Shown here one piece after another: positions 22,106-30,961 of a stretch of 35,620 bases of DNA. The stretch is from Candidatus Levybacteria bacterium RIFCSPLOWO2_12_FULL_37_14. Lineage in GTDB: Bacteria; Patescibacteriota; Microgenomatia; Levybacterales; UBA12049. The translations under genes and the position numbers were made by a program. The stretch spans positions 1 to 35,620 of the forward strand of contig MFPH01000031.1 in NCBI GenBank assembly GCA_001782645.1. The letters run 5' to 3'. Within the stretch, counting starts at the first letter, position 1; each line of letters starts with the position of its first letter. Under the pieces are notes generated by a model, which was given only the letters and a program-made list of their open reading frames with translations, had not been told where the DNA came from and searched no databases.

Positions 22106-22123
22106 GGTTGCAACCCCCCCCAA
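22106..22123. repeat. GCAACCCCCCCCAA element, copy 2
   Basis: GGTTGCAA followed by eight C and AAG, between the converging stops of the dehydrogenase homologue and the methyltransferase. Compare 21066-21082. Confidence 0.5.
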
Positions 22124-22132
22124 GCCCAGAGA

Positions 22133-22798
22133 TTACAAGCTCTTTTTAATAATTAAAGTGATTTCGTCGTCAATCATCGTTCCGCCTTTTGGTAATATCC
22201 GCCCATCAATCTTCAAACCCTCGTCCTTTAATAAATTGCAAACATTAATTTTGAAAGATTTACTGTTAATAGTGGGGGACTGGAGTCGTATTTCCTGCGT
22301 TGTTAATTGCGCAAGCGCTATTTTCATATGATCCCGTTCAAAGATAACGGGGTCAACGACGGTCGACAAATTTCCTGTCGGAGCTAATATTCTTTTTGCC
22401 TCTATCACATGACTATGAAGATCTTGTTCATCTTCCGCATAATAAAATAAAGCACATACGGAAACGATTAAATCTATGGAATTATCTTCAAGCCCCGTTT
22501 CGCTAAAAGTTCCGTTGATATACTCCAAAAATTTGTATTGTTTTTTCGGAAGCTCGCGATCTAGAGCCAGACAATTTATTTTTTGTAAGAATAATTTTCG
22601 ACCGATTTGAGATATGGCTTTTCCCTTTCCGCACCCCATATCCAAAATTTTGCCCCCTTTTGTTAATTGTTTCTCCAAAGAATCTAGGAAATCTTTTGCA
22701 TGTGGAAAGCCATTTACCAGGGCGTAATCTCGCGAATCCCGATTTCTCTCCATGCTTACCATTTCGGAGAAAGGACGATATCCAATTGACTCATGCAT
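22133..22798 (-). CDS. Class I SAM-dependent methyltransferase
   Basis: SAM-binding motif I is KILDMGCGKGKAISQIG; the acidic end of strand 2 is LALDRELP; motif IV is IDLIVSVCALFYYA, followed by EAKRILAPTGNLSTVVDP, matching the Methyltransf_11/25 type. Substrate unknown. The frame extends upstream to ATG 22837, but TATAAT on the minus strand (22814-22809) lies inside that extension, 10 nt before the ATG at 22798 (MHESIGYRPFSEM), so I choose 22798. It is divergent from PEP synthase, with the two promoters nearly back to back. Confidence 0.8.
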   Translation of the reverse strand: MHESIGYRPFSEMVSMERNRDSRDYALVNGFPHAKDFLDSLEKQLTKGGKILDMGCGKGKAISQIGRKLFLQKINCLALDRELPKKQYKFLEYINGTFSETGLEDNSIDLIVSVCALFYYAEDEQDLHSHVIEAKRILAPTGNLSTVVDPVIFERDHMKIALAQLTTQEIRLQSPTINSKSFKINVCNLLKDEGLKIDGRILPKGGTMIDDEITLIIKKSL

Positions 22799-22858
22799 AT
22801 GGTCTAGAATTATACATAAAAGAATAAAATTCTCCAAATTATTCCTGCCAAATGCAGG

Positions 22859-22887
22859 TTTACAAATATAATAATAAAAGCTATTAT
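22859..22887 (+). promoter_or_regulatory. Promoter of ppsA, leaderless
   Basis: TTTACA (22859-22864), 17-bp spacer, TATTAT (22882-22887), then exactly 6 nt to ATG 22894. Confidence 0.65.
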
Positions 22888-22893
22888 AGATTA

Positions 22894-25287
22894 ATGGCTG
22901 GACGGAAATTTATTATTCCTTTCGAAGAATTAACGATTGCTGATGTGCCGGAAGTCGGAGGAAAAAATGCCTCGCTTGGAGAAATGATAGGATCTTTGAC
23001 CAAAAAGGGTATCAGGATTCCAGCCGGCTATGCGGTTACCGCAACTGCTTATAAATTTTTTCTTTCAAAAACAGAGCTGGGAAAATATATAGAAACAGAA
23101 TTAAATAATCTCAAAGATCAGGATTTAGACAAACTAAGCGAAGTTTCAAAGAAGATCCGCGAGAAATTTTTACAAACACCCTTTCCTAAAGAATTAGAAC
23201 AAAGCATCAGAAGTGCTCATGAGATTTTTGAGAAAAAATACGCCGAATTTGCAAGTTTTGCAGTCAGATCTTCGGCAACTGCTGAAGATTTACCAACAGC
23301 TTCGTTTGCAGGAGAGCATGAAACTTATTTGAACGTTAACGGCATTGAAGAGATATTAATTGCAGTAAAAAAAGCTATGGCTTCACTTTTTACGCCGCGC
23401 GCAATTTCTTACCGCGTAGAAAAAGGATTTAAACATTTATCCGTTTTTCTCTCGGTTGGAGTACAGCAAATGGTGCGTTCTGATATGGCGTGTTCCGGAG
23501 TAATATTTACGTTAGATACGGAATCGGGATTTTCAAAGGTTGTTGAGATAAGCGGTTCCTGGGGATTGGGGGAAATGGTGGTTCAGGGAAAAGTTACTCC
23601 TGACGAATTTATGGTGTTTAAAAAAACATTAGGGCAAAACGGCAATTGTGAATATGTGCCGATTATTAAAAAGAAGTTGGGCACTAAATTGTCCAAGATG
23701 ATTTATGCGCATCCCGGAACAAAAGTTTTGGAAACCACGGTTCAAGAAAGATCAAGATTCGTCTTAACCGATCAGGAAATTTTGACGTTGGCTAAATGGG
23801 CAGTTGTAATTGAAAAACATTATTCGGAAAAAAATAATCGCTGGACGCCAATGGATTTGGAATGGGCAAAAGACGGAGAAGACGGCGAACTATATATAGT
23901 TCAGGCAAGACCGGAAACAATTCATTCCCAGGAAGACTTTTCCAAAATTACGGAATATGTTAAGAAGGGAACAGGGAAAACATTATTAACGGGCGCCTCC
24001 GTCGGATCAAAAATTGCAACAGGCAAAGTGAATGTAATTAATGATTCAAAGCAAATAAATAAATTTAATAAGGGGGAGATTTTGGTGACAACTATCACTG
24101 ATCCGGATTGGGGGCCGATCATGAAATTAGCATCAGCAATTGTTACGGACAAAGGCGGAAGAACCTCGCATGCGGCAATCGTTGCGAGAGAGCTGGGGAT
24201 TCCTGCGGTTGTAGGAACCGGAAATGCAACCAAGCATTTGAAAACCGGAGATGAAATTACAGTTGATACGACCGGCACTGATGGAATAGTTTATAAAGGT
24301 ATCTTAGATTTTGAAATTATTAAACATGATGTCAGTAAAATTCCAACACCTAAAACGCACATTATGGTTAACATTGCCAGTCCTGAAATCGCTTTTGAAA
24401 AATCTTTTTTGCCCAACAGAGGAGTGGGATTGGCCCGCGAAGAATTTATTATTCAATCGGAAATCGGAATTCACCCGATGGCGCTTATTAATTATAATAA
24501 ATTGGATCAGGTTCTAAAAAATAAAATAGATGAAAAAACCCGCGGATATGATTCGGGGGTAAAATTTTACATTGACACATTAGCTTTTGGTATCGCTCAA
24601 ATTGCAGCCGCATTTTATCCAAATCCCGTGATTCTCAGATTTTCTGATTTTAAAACTAATGAGTACAGAGGATTATTGGGTGGAGAAGCGTACGAACCTT
24701 TGGAAGAAAATCCAATGCTTGGCTGGCGGGGAGCATCAAGATATTATGACAGCGATTTCCTTCCGGCTTTTAAGCTTGAGATTGAAGCGGTCAAAAAAGT
24801 CCGTTATGAAATGGGGCTTACAAATTTAACAGTAATGGTACCTTTCTGCAGGACTCCTGAGGAAGGAAAAAAAGTTATAAAGATTATAGAGGACTCCGGC
24901 TTGAAGAAGGAATTAGGTTTGAAAATATATGTGATGTGCGAGATTCCTTCCAATGTTATTCTTGCAGATAAATTTTTGGATGTCTTTGACGGGATGAGTA
25001 TTGGATCAAATGATTTGACTCAGCTCATTTTGGGTATTGATAGGGATGGTAATGATAAAGTCCGCAAAATTACTAATGAAAATAACGATGCGGTTAAAGA
25101 ATTAATAAAACAAGTTATAGGAATTTGTAAAAAGAGGGGGAAATATATTGGGATTTGCGGTCAAGCACCATCCGATTATCCTGAATTTGCAAAGTTTTTA
25201 GTTAATTGCGGGATTGACAGTATTTCTCTAAATCCGGATACGCTAATTAAAGCCACAATTGAAATAGCTAAAGCAGAACGCGGATGA
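22894..25287 (+). CDS. ppsA: Phosphoenolpyruvate synthase (pyruvate, water dikinase)
   Basis: Makes PEP from pyruvate and ATP (AMP and phosphate released), the entry to gluconeogenesis. From ATG 22894 it has 797 residues, close to the E. coli enzyme (792). Domains: ATP-grasp N-terminal half (VPEVGGKNASLGEMI, then FAVRSSATAEDLPTASFAG), swivelling phosphohistidine domain with His426 in GGRTSHAAIVARELGIPAV, and the C-terminal PEP/pyruvate barrel ending in GICGQAPSD with the catalytic Cys. The frame is open upstream to 22852, but ATG 22894 follows a -10 box by 6 nt and begins where the family begins. The stop overlaps the enolase start (ATGA). Confidence 0.93.
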   Translation: MAGRKFIIPFEELTIADVPEVGGKNASLGEMIGSLTKKGIRIPAGYAVTATAYKFFLSKTELGKYIETELNNLKDQDLDKLSEVSKKIREKFLQTPFPKELEQSIRSAHEIFEKKYAEFASFAVRSSATAEDLPTASFAGEHETYLNVNGIEEILIAVKKAMASLFTPRAISYRVEKGFKHLSVFLSVGVQQMVRSDMACSGVIFTLDTESGFSKVVEISGSWGLGEMVVQGKVTPDEFMVFKKTLGQNGNCEYVPIIKKKLGTKLSKMIYAHPGTKVLETTVQERSRFVLTDQEILTLAKWAVVIEKHYSEKNNRWTPMDLEWAKDGEDGELYIVQARPETIHSQEDFSKITEYVKKGTGKTLLTGASVGSKIATGKVNVINDSKQINKFNKGEILVTTITDPDWGPIMKLASAIVTDKGGRTSHAAIVARELGIPAVVGTGNATKHLKTGDEITVDTTGTDGIVYKGILDFEIIKHDVSKIPTPKTHIMVNIASPEIAFEKSFLPNRGVGLAREEFIIQSEIGIHPMALINYNKLDQVLKNKIDEKTRGYDSGVKFYIDTLAFGIAQIAAAFYPNPVILRFSDFKTNEYRGLLGGEAYEPLEENPMLGWRGASRYYDSDFLPAFKLEIEAVKKVRYEMGLTNLTVMVPFCRTPEEGKKVIKIIEDSGLKKELGLKIYVMCEIPSNVILADKFLDVFDGMSIGSNDLTQLILGIDRDGNDKVRKITNENNDAVKELIKQVIGICKKRGKYIGICGQAPSDYPEFAKFLVNCGIDSISLNPDTLIKATIEIAKAERG

Positions 25288-26468
25288 GAATTTCGCAAAT
25301 AAATCTTAAAATAATTCAGGATTCAAGAGGTAAAGATACTCTGGAGGCAGTAATGGAGGTTCGGGATTTGAGTGCGGTTGCTTCGGTTCCTGCAGGTAAA
25401 AGCAAAGGAAAACTTGAAACATCCTCAGTTGATCCATCGATCTGCTTACAAAAGTTTGCGGAAATAAAAAATGAATTATTGAATTTTGATTTTTCGCATG
25501 TTTTGCAATTTGATAATTTTTTAAAAAAAATGGACGGAACACCCGACAAATCTAATTTGGGCGGAAATTTAACTTTAGTTTTATCGATAGCTTTTACAAA
25601 ACTTTTTGCAAAATCCAATAATTTGCAAACATATCGGTTGATAGGAAAAATATTAAATAAAAATCCTGAAAAATTTCCTTATTTGTATTTTAATTTGATT
25701 GGGGGAGGTCAGCATGCTAAAAATAGTCTTCCATTTCAGGAATATATTTTGGTTACTAAATTTGATTCTCCGGTCGTCGGACTGGAATACGCAGAATTAA
25801 TGGTTGAAAAATTAAAGGCAGATATTTCAGAAAACTTTGGCGAAGTGAGAGTAGGAGATGAGGGAGCATTTGCTATAAAAAGTTCAGATCCGATACTTGG
25901 TCTTGAAATTTTAAATCGTAATTTAGATCGTCAAGACGTTAGCTTGGCTCTTGATGTTGCAGGATCAACTTTTTTTACAAACGGAAAATATAAAATCGGA
26001 GAAAAAGTTTTCGATACAACGGAAATGTTTGATCTTTATCAGAATTTAGTCTCAAAATTTCCTCTTTTATCAATTGAAGATCCTTTTTCCGAAGATGATA
26101 AATTGGGATTTGTAAAAATTTGCCAATTATTTAAGGACAATCCTTGGATCATCGGAGATGATTTAACTGTAACCAATAAAGAACTTATTCAAACAGCAAT
26201 TGACGAAAAACTAATGACAGGTGTAATTATAAAACCTAATCAAATAGGTTCTGTTTCGGAAACTTTGGATGCTATAAAACTTGCCCAAGACAATAACTTA
26301 AAAATAATTGTTTCCCACAGATCCGGGGAGACAAATGATGATTTTATTGCGGATCTGGCTTTTGGTTGCGAAGCAGATGGTTTAAAGAGCGGTTCTCCAA
26401 CGCAGGCGCAAAGATTAGTGAAATACAATCGGTTAATTGAAATTGAAAGGGAGCTTTGGATGCCTTGA
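25284..26468 (+). CDS. eno: Enolase (divergent, short)
   Basis: Interconverts 2-phosphoglycerate and PEP. Visible landmarks: IQDSRGKDTLEA (substrate loop side), ASVPAGKSKGKLE in place of the SGASTG loop, VGDEGAFA (catalytic Glu region), LDVAGSTFF, SIEDPFSEDD and IGDDL (magnesium ligands), IKPNQIGSVSET (catalytic Lys) and SHRSGETNDDFIADLAFG. With 394 residues it is about 30 shorter than usual, and the N-terminal domain is quite diverged, but all key residues named above are kept. It overlaps ppsA by 4 nt, giving a two-gene gluconeogenic unit. Confidence 0.9.
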   Translation: MRISQINLKIIQDSRGKDTLEAVMEVRDLSAVASVPAGKSKGKLETSSVDPSICLQKFAEIKNELLNFDFSHVLQFDNFLKKMDGTPDKSNLGGNLTLVLSIAFTKLFAKSNNLQTYRLIGKILNKNPEKFPYLYFNLIGGGQHAKNSLPFQEYILVTKFDSPVVGLEYAELMVEKLKADISENFGEVRVGDEGAFAIKSSDPILGLEILNRNLDRQDVSLALDVAGSTFFTNGKYKIGEKVFDTTEMFDLYQNLVSKFPLLSIEDPFSEDDKLGFVKICQLFKDNPWIIGDDLTVTNKELIQTAIDEKLMTGVIIKPNQIGSVSETLDAIKLAQDNNLKIIVSHRSGETNDDFIADLAFGCEADGLKSGSPTQAQRLVKYNRLIEIERELWMP

Positions 26469-26502
26469 TTGGCGAATGTACAATCTCTGTGGAAAGAAAT
26501 TA

Positions 26503-26541
26503 GAAATCCAAATTTGGAAATAAAATTCCCCAAACCGAACG
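26503..26541. repeat. Intergenic GGAAATCC-ATTCCCC repeat, copy 1
   Basis: AGAAATCCAAATTTGGAAAT followed by AAAATTCCCCAAACCG, just after enolase. It is like the copies at 31701, 32351, 32955 and 33336. Further on, at 26549-26575, CAAAGCGAGGCG matches part of the family 2 palindromic element. Confidence 0.4.
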
Positions 26542-26597
26542 TTGATTTATGCCAAAGCGAGGCGTAGCTGTCATAGCGAAATATTGATATATTGGAT

Positions 26598-27479
26598 ATG
26601 GTGATTAAAAAAACTTTATTCTTCCTTGCTGGTTTCATTTCTGTTGCCGTATTTATCTTTGCTGCATTGGCGTTTTTTCCTCAATCGGTTAGCAATGTCA
26701 ATGTTTCGGGACTGCATCTTCGATCGCAAAATTGGAGCGGGACGATTACAATTACAGGAGATACTCTGTTTGTTCCATGGGTTACTTTGCGTATTGAGCC
26801 CGGAACAAAAATTCTTTTTGACAAAAATCCTGATATTCTCAATACTCCATGGACAAAATTTGCGGATGCTTATATTACAGAAAATAATGATCCAACCGGC
26901 CGTGAGGGCTATAATCAAAGCCATTTTGATCTAGCGGCAAAAATTGTAGCGATTGGTACAAAGGGGCAGCCTATTGTTTTTACGTCTTCACAGATAAAGC
27001 CGGAATATGCCGACTGGGATCAGCTGGTGTTATTTGGTGGCAGCATTCTTGATAATGTGGAAGTGTCCTACGCCCATAATGGTGTTTATGCGGGAACAGA
27101 TGGGGCACCTTTTGATTGGGGAAAAGTAGTTAAGATTACAAACAGCAGTCTTCATGATTCATTATGGAGTTGTATAGATGTTTGGTCGGCAAACGTTATA
27201 ATTACTAATAATGAAATTTATAATTGTTGGCATCAGGCAATTGGCATAAAAGCTAATGGTAATGATCTTATTTCAGACAACAATATTCACGATTCACAGT
27301 TGAGCGTTAATTGTGAAAAAGGTGCAACCCCCAAAATTATAAATAATCATTTTGAGGCAGCTCCAATTAATCCTGATTGTCCGACGGGTGAAGGAAATGT
27401 AGATATTGGTCGTGTTGCAGATACGATAGGGGGAACATACAACGGTAAATTAATATATCCCTCTAATTACCAGCAATAA
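26598..27479 (+). CDS. Exported right-handed beta-helix protein
   Basis: N-terminal hydrophobic anchor (about residues 4-22, KKTLFFLAGFISVAVFIFAALAFF split by its basic start). Then a repetitive beta pattern typical of pectate-lyase-type solenoids: LDNVEVSYAHNGVYAG, VVKITNSSLHDSLWSCIDVW, VIITNNEIYNCWHQAIGIKA, NDLISDNNIHDSQLSVNC and KIINNHFEA. Each turn has N-x-I or N-x-E ladders (Asn stacks). WVTLRIEPGTKILFD is the usual first turn. Such proteins bind or cleave polysaccharides, or are adhesins; no catalytic Asp/Arg set is clear. A TATATT box lies just upstream; the in-frame TTG 26592 is less likely than ATG 26598. Confidence 0.75.
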   Translation: MVIKKTLFFLAGFISVAVFIFAALAFFPQSVSNVNVSGLHLRSQNWSGTITITGDTLFVPWVTLRIEPGTKILFDKNPDILNTPWTKFADAYITENNDPTGREGYNQSHFDLAAKIVAIGTKGQPIVFTSSQIKPEYADWDQLVLFGGSILDNVEVSYAHNGVYAGTDGAPFDWGKVVKITNSSLHDSLWSCIDVWSANVIITNNEIYNCWHQAIGIKANGNDLISDNNIHDSQLSVNCEKGATPKIINNHFEAAPINPDCPTGEGNVDIGRVADTIGGTYNGKLIYPSNYQQ

Positions 27480-27506
27480 TCGAAATATTCATTAAAATTT
27501 TATTTC

Positions 27507-27515
27507 TGTTATAAT
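27507..27515 (+). promoter_or_regulatory. Extended -10 promoter, leaderless gene 27522
   Basis: TGTTATAAT (TATAAT 27510-27515), exactly 6 nt to ATG 27522. Confidence 0.65.
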
Positions 27516-27521
27516 TTTATT

Positions 27522-28538
27522 ATGAAAGCTTTGCAGTATTTCGGTAAACAAGATCTGCGGTTCGTTGATCTCTCTGAGCCTCAAATAGGGGAGAATGAGA
27601 TTCTCATGAAGGTAAAGAAAGTCGGTATCTGCGGTACCGACTTACATATTTACAATAACGGAATGAATGTGCCGCTACCCTTAGTGTTGGGACATGAATT
27701 CGTCGGAGATATCATAAAAATTGGAAACAATGTAACAAATATTAAGGTAGGCGATAGGGCAGTGGCAGAACATGTTATTGGATGCGGGAAGTGTTCTTAT
27801 TGTTCTCAGGGGAAAAAGAATCTGTGTAAAGCTCCAACCATTATTGGCATTAATCGTCAAGGCGCGCTCGCAGAATACCTGCCTATACCTTCAGACTTAA
27901 TTTTCAAATTGCCAACAGAATTTTCCTATGATGAAGGAGTTTTAATTGAGCCACTTTCTATTGCCGTATACGCCGTAAGAAAAGCAGGGGTGGACGTGGG
28001 AGATAAAGTTGCAGTGGTAGGTCAAGGGCCGATTGGGCTTTTGGTAGATTTTGTTGCAGAAGCCTCAGGAGGAACTGTATTTGGATTTGACAAGCATGAT
28101 AATCGTATTACCTATGCTAAGAACATTCATGACATAAGCAAAGGATTCAACATAACACAAGCAGATTTTTTGAAGCAATTTAAAGAAGAAGCTGTCGATG
28201 GCGCAGACATTGTTTTTGAAGCAGTTGGAAGCGATACCTCTGTGGAGTTAGCCATTGAACTTGCCCGATCCGGAGGGAAAGTGATAGTGCTTGGTGTTTT
28301 CGAACATAATGTCACGATTAATATGATGAACATTGTCAAAAAAGAATTGCAGCTATATGGATCGTGGACTTGTGTTTTTTCTTTTGAGGAAACAATGCTT
28401 TTGATGAAATCCCAAAAACTTGACGCAAACCAACTGATAACAAATCGCTACTCTTTTCAAGATTCCATAAAAGCATTTCAAGAAGCAGCCTCAGATAAAG
28501 GGAATAGAATAAAATCAGTCATTGAATTTCCCGCATAA
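27522..28538 (+). CDS. Zinc-dependent alcohol/polyol dehydrogenase (MDR superfamily)
   Basis: NAD(P)-dependent oxidation of a secondary alcohol or polyol, or of threonine. The GroES-like domain has the catalytic zinc ligands in GICGTDLHIY and LGHEFVGDI. The structural zinc loop has four Cys in CGKCSYCSQGKKNLC. The Rossmann motif reads VAVVGQGPIGLLVDFVAE, and FGFDKHDNR gives an Asp after strand 2, pointing to NAD over NADP. 338 residues is typical for sorbitol or threonine dehydrogenases; the substrate cannot be chosen. Monocistronic with a leaderless promoter. Confidence 0.9.
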   Translation: MKALQYFGKQDLRFVDLSEPQIGENEILMKVKKVGICGTDLHIYNNGMNVPLPLVLGHEFVGDIIKIGNNVTNIKVGDRAVAEHVIGCGKCSYCSQGKKNLCKAPTIIGINRQGALAEYLPIPSDLIFKLPTEFSYDEGVLIEPLSIAVYAVRKAGVDVGDKVAVVGQGPIGLLVDFVAEASGGTVFGFDKHDNRITYAKNIHDISKGFNITQADFLKQFKEEAVDGADIVFEAVGSDTSVELAIELARSGGKVIVLGVFEHNVTINMMNIVKKELQLYGSWTCVFSFEETMLLMKSQKLDANQLITNRYSFQDSIKAFQEAASDKGNRIKSVIEFPA

Positions 28539-28566
28539 CCTCAAGCCATTTTAGGATTCAAGATTT

Positions 28567-28575
28567 TGTTATAAT
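28567..28575 (+). promoter_or_regulatory. Extended -10 promoter, leaderless gene 28582
   Basis: TGTTATAAT (TATAAT 28570-28575), exactly 6 nt to ATG 28582. Confidence 0.65.
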
Positions 28576-28581
28576 CTTTTC

Positions 28582-29424
28582 ATGAAGAAAAAAGTAGTTT
28601 TATTTATTTTTATAGTTTTAATTAGCGCAATTAGTTTTTATACTTTTAATCAAATAATTCCCGGTATTAATTTGCATAAAACAATACTAAACGCATTGTC
28701 GGGTGCAAGGGGAAAATACAGCGTTGTAGTTAAAGATTTGAAAAGCGAAAAAGGAGAATCGCTTTACGGCGATAAAGTTTACGATATTGGCAGTCTTTAC
28801 AAATTGTGGGTTATGGCAGAAGTTTTTGAGCAAATACAAAACGGTACGCTTTCGGAAGACGAAGTTTTGTCAGAAGATGTTAGAGTTTTAAATCAAGATT
28901 TCAATATTGATCCGGAATCATCAGAATTAACAGGAGGAACAATTACATTAACAGTAAAAGATGCATTAAAGCAGATGATTACGATTTCCCACAATTATTC
29001 TGCTTTACTTTTGACAAAACGGATAAAATTATCAAACGTTGCCAAATTTTTGGAAACAAATGGTTTCAAAGATTCTTCTGTTGGCGGAAGCGGCGATTCT
29101 CCCAAATCTACTGCAGATGATATCGCGCTTTTTTTTGAGAAATTATATAAAGGCGAACTTGCCAATACTCAATATACGAAAGAAATGCTGGACTTATTAA
29201 AAGCCCAAACTCTTAACGATAAGTTGCCGAAATATCTGCCGAAAGGAACAGTTGTTGCGCATAAAACAGGGGAGATAGATTATTTGTCCCATGACGGAGG
29301 AATTGTTTATACGCCAAAAGGAGATTATATTATTGTAGTTCTGTCTGAGAGTGAGTTTCCGTCGGGAGCAGAGGATAGAATTGCCCAGATTTCCAAATCA
29401 GTCTTTAACTATTTTGCTAAATAG
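28582..29424 (+). CDS. Exported class A beta-lactamase-like serine hydrolase
   Basis: Residues 1-25 are a signal anchor. The penicillin-recognising motifs occur in order: S-x-x-K in DIGSLYKLWVM, S-H-N in TISHNYSALLL (the SDN position), and HKTGEIDYLSHDGGIVY (KTG). A clear Glu166 region is not evident, so it may be a peptidoglycan or ester hydrolase and not a drug-resistance enzyme. 280 residues is right for the family. It has its own leaderless promoter and is followed by a good terminator, so it is a single-gene unit. Confidence 0.85.
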   Translation: MKKKVVLFIFIVLISAISFYTFNQIIPGINLHKTILNALSGARGKYSVVVKDLKSEKGESLYGDKVYDIGSLYKLWVMAEVFEQIQNGTLSEDEVLSEDVRVLNQDFNIDPESSELTGGTITLTVKDALKQMITISHNYSALLLTKRIKLSNVAKFLETNGFKDSSVGGSGDSPKSTADDIALFFEKLYKGELANTQYTKEMLDLLKAQTLNDKLPKYLPKGTVVAHKTGEIDYLSHDGGIVYTPKGDYIIVVLSESEFPSGAEDRIAQISKSVFNYFAK

Positions 29425-29458
29425 GTAGGCAAGGAGCTTGATATACCTATTGTTTTTT
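29420..29458 (+). terminator. Rho-independent terminator after the serine hydrolase
   Basis: AATAGGTA (29420-29427) pairs with TACCTATT (29444-29451), followed by G and six T (29453-29458). The stem begins in the last codon of the gene. It is the clearest terminator in the window. Confidence 0.7.
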
Positions 29459-29596
29459 AATTTTTAATTTGTTAATGTAGTGGAATTGCTGCCCTGACAC
29501 GTTATGGTTTCAAGAGAAAATCAGCCTCAAAACCACAAGGTGCAATCCTATTTAAAAATATGGTAAAGGTCGCATCGCAGATATAGAAGATTAAAT

Positions 29597-30784
29597 ATGG
29601 CATCAGAAGCAATAGGGTCAGGACCAAGCGAGTACGAGAAACTAGGAGTTGATGCAGGAAAAAAAGACGTCCGCGAAATTTTTAAGAACCGCGTTGAGAA
29701 CGAATATCCAAATGCATTCGTAAACATAATTACAGATCCTCTTAACAGAGATTATGGACTTACACAACACATGGATGGGGATGGCAGCAAACTTGTTCAG
29801 CGTCTTCTAATCTATTCCGAAACAGGTGATTCAAGTGTAATTAGGGGCGCAGTTGATGATGGACTAGAAATGAATTTGGGGGATATTGCCGCTAGCGGAT
29901 TTGTTTTCGGAACTATAACAGTTACGGATGTTGTAAATATTAATGCTTTAAATTTACCAAAGAAAGTAATCATGAACGAAATTGGCCAAAGGTTTCAGGA
30001 ATTAATGGAACTATACAGAAGATATGGTTTTGACATCCATTTTCTTGGTGGTGAAACAGGTGATCTGCCAACTCAAGTAAACAGCGCTGTTTTTGACGTT
30101 GCTGTCTGGGCAAGAGCATTAAAAAAGGACATTATTGAAGGCAATGTTGAGCCGGGCGATAAGATTTATGGGTTTGCCAGTGACGGACAAGCAGTATGGG
30201 AAGACAAATATAATTCTGGAGTTATGTCAAACGGTCTTACTTTGGGCAGGGTAGGAACAATGTCTGCTGATTATGAGAAAAAGTATCCCCATCTTGGTAT
30301 TCATCATGGTAAATATAAAATTGGTGAAAAAGATGGCTTACCAAACGACATGTCAGTAAGCGATGCTTTGATTTCTCCAACCAGACATTGGGGTATTTTT
30401 ATAAAAATATTACTGGAGAAATTGAAAAAGTTAGGTTTATATGAAGATATCAAAGGAATGAGTCTAAACACGGGCGGAGCAGTATCTAAAATAAGCCATA
30501 TTGGTAAAGGCATAACCTACATGAAAGAAATGCCACCCGCAACAGAATTGGTAAAATTAATTCAAAGAGAGACTAGCGAAAGTTGGAAGGCAATGTATAA
30601 GGGGTTTAATTGTGGTGTTGGGCTAGACGTAGTAGTCAAAGATAAGCCAGAAATTAAACGAGTACTTGAAGAAGTTTCCGAAGAAACACACATAAAAGAA
30701 TACGAACTTGGAAAATGTGAAAAAAGCCCGGATGGCGTAAATCATGTAATCGCCAAAACTGATTATGGCACTTTTGATTACTAA
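29597..30784 (+). CDS. PurM-like AIR synthase homologue
   Basis: ATP-dependent cyclo-ligase superfamily; PurM closes the imidazole ring of AIR in purine synthesis. Matching blocks in order: YEKLGVDAGKKDV at the start, the VVNINALN region, FLGGETGDLPTQV (GGETA-type loop), KIYGFASDGQ, SNGLTLGR (SNGYSL), SPTRHW (PTRIY), SLNTGGAVSKI (HITGGG) and YKGFNCGVGL (FNMGVGM). At 395 residues it is about 50 longer than PurM. No other purine genes are in the window, and most Patescibacteria lack the pathway, so it may act in a partial pathway or on another substrate. About 170 bp upstream carry no gene. Confidence 0.82.
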   Translation: MASEAIGSGPSEYEKLGVDAGKKDVREIFKNRVENEYPNAFVNIITDPLNRDYGLTQHMDGDGSKLVQRLLIYSETGDSSVIRGAVDDGLEMNLGDIAASGFVFGTITVTDVVNINALNLPKKVIMNEIGQRFQELMELYRRYGFDIHFLGGETGDLPTQVNSAVFDVAVWARALKKDIIEGNVEPGDKIYGFASDGQAVWEDKYNSGVMSNGLTLGRVGTMSADYEKKYPHLGIHHGKYKIGEKDGLPNDMSVSDALISPTRHWGIFIKILLEKLKKLGLYEDIKGMSLNTGGAVSKISHIGKGITYMKEMPPATELVKLIQRETSESWKAMYKGFNCGVGLDVVVKDKPEIKRVLEEVSEETHIKEYELGKCEKSPDGVNHVIAKTDYGTFDY

Positions 30785-30915
30785 TAAAAACAAAATAGGT
30801 AATAAACAATTTAGAAATTAACTGGAGAGGACATGCGTGGGAGTGCAAAAGTTCAAGCAAATAAAATTCTGATACACTCGTTTAAGCGGATTCAGCCTCA
30901 AATAACATCCTATAG

Positions 30916-30944
30916 TTGACTTTTGTCTTCAAAAAAACTATAAT
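30916..30944 (+). promoter_or_regulatory. Sigma70-type promoter of gene 30962
   Basis: TTGACT (30916-30921), 17-bp spacer, TATAAT (30939-30944), 17 nt before the ATG. It is the best complete promoter in the plus-strand right half. Confidence 0.7.
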
Positions 30945-30961
30945 TATCTTTTGTAATTATT

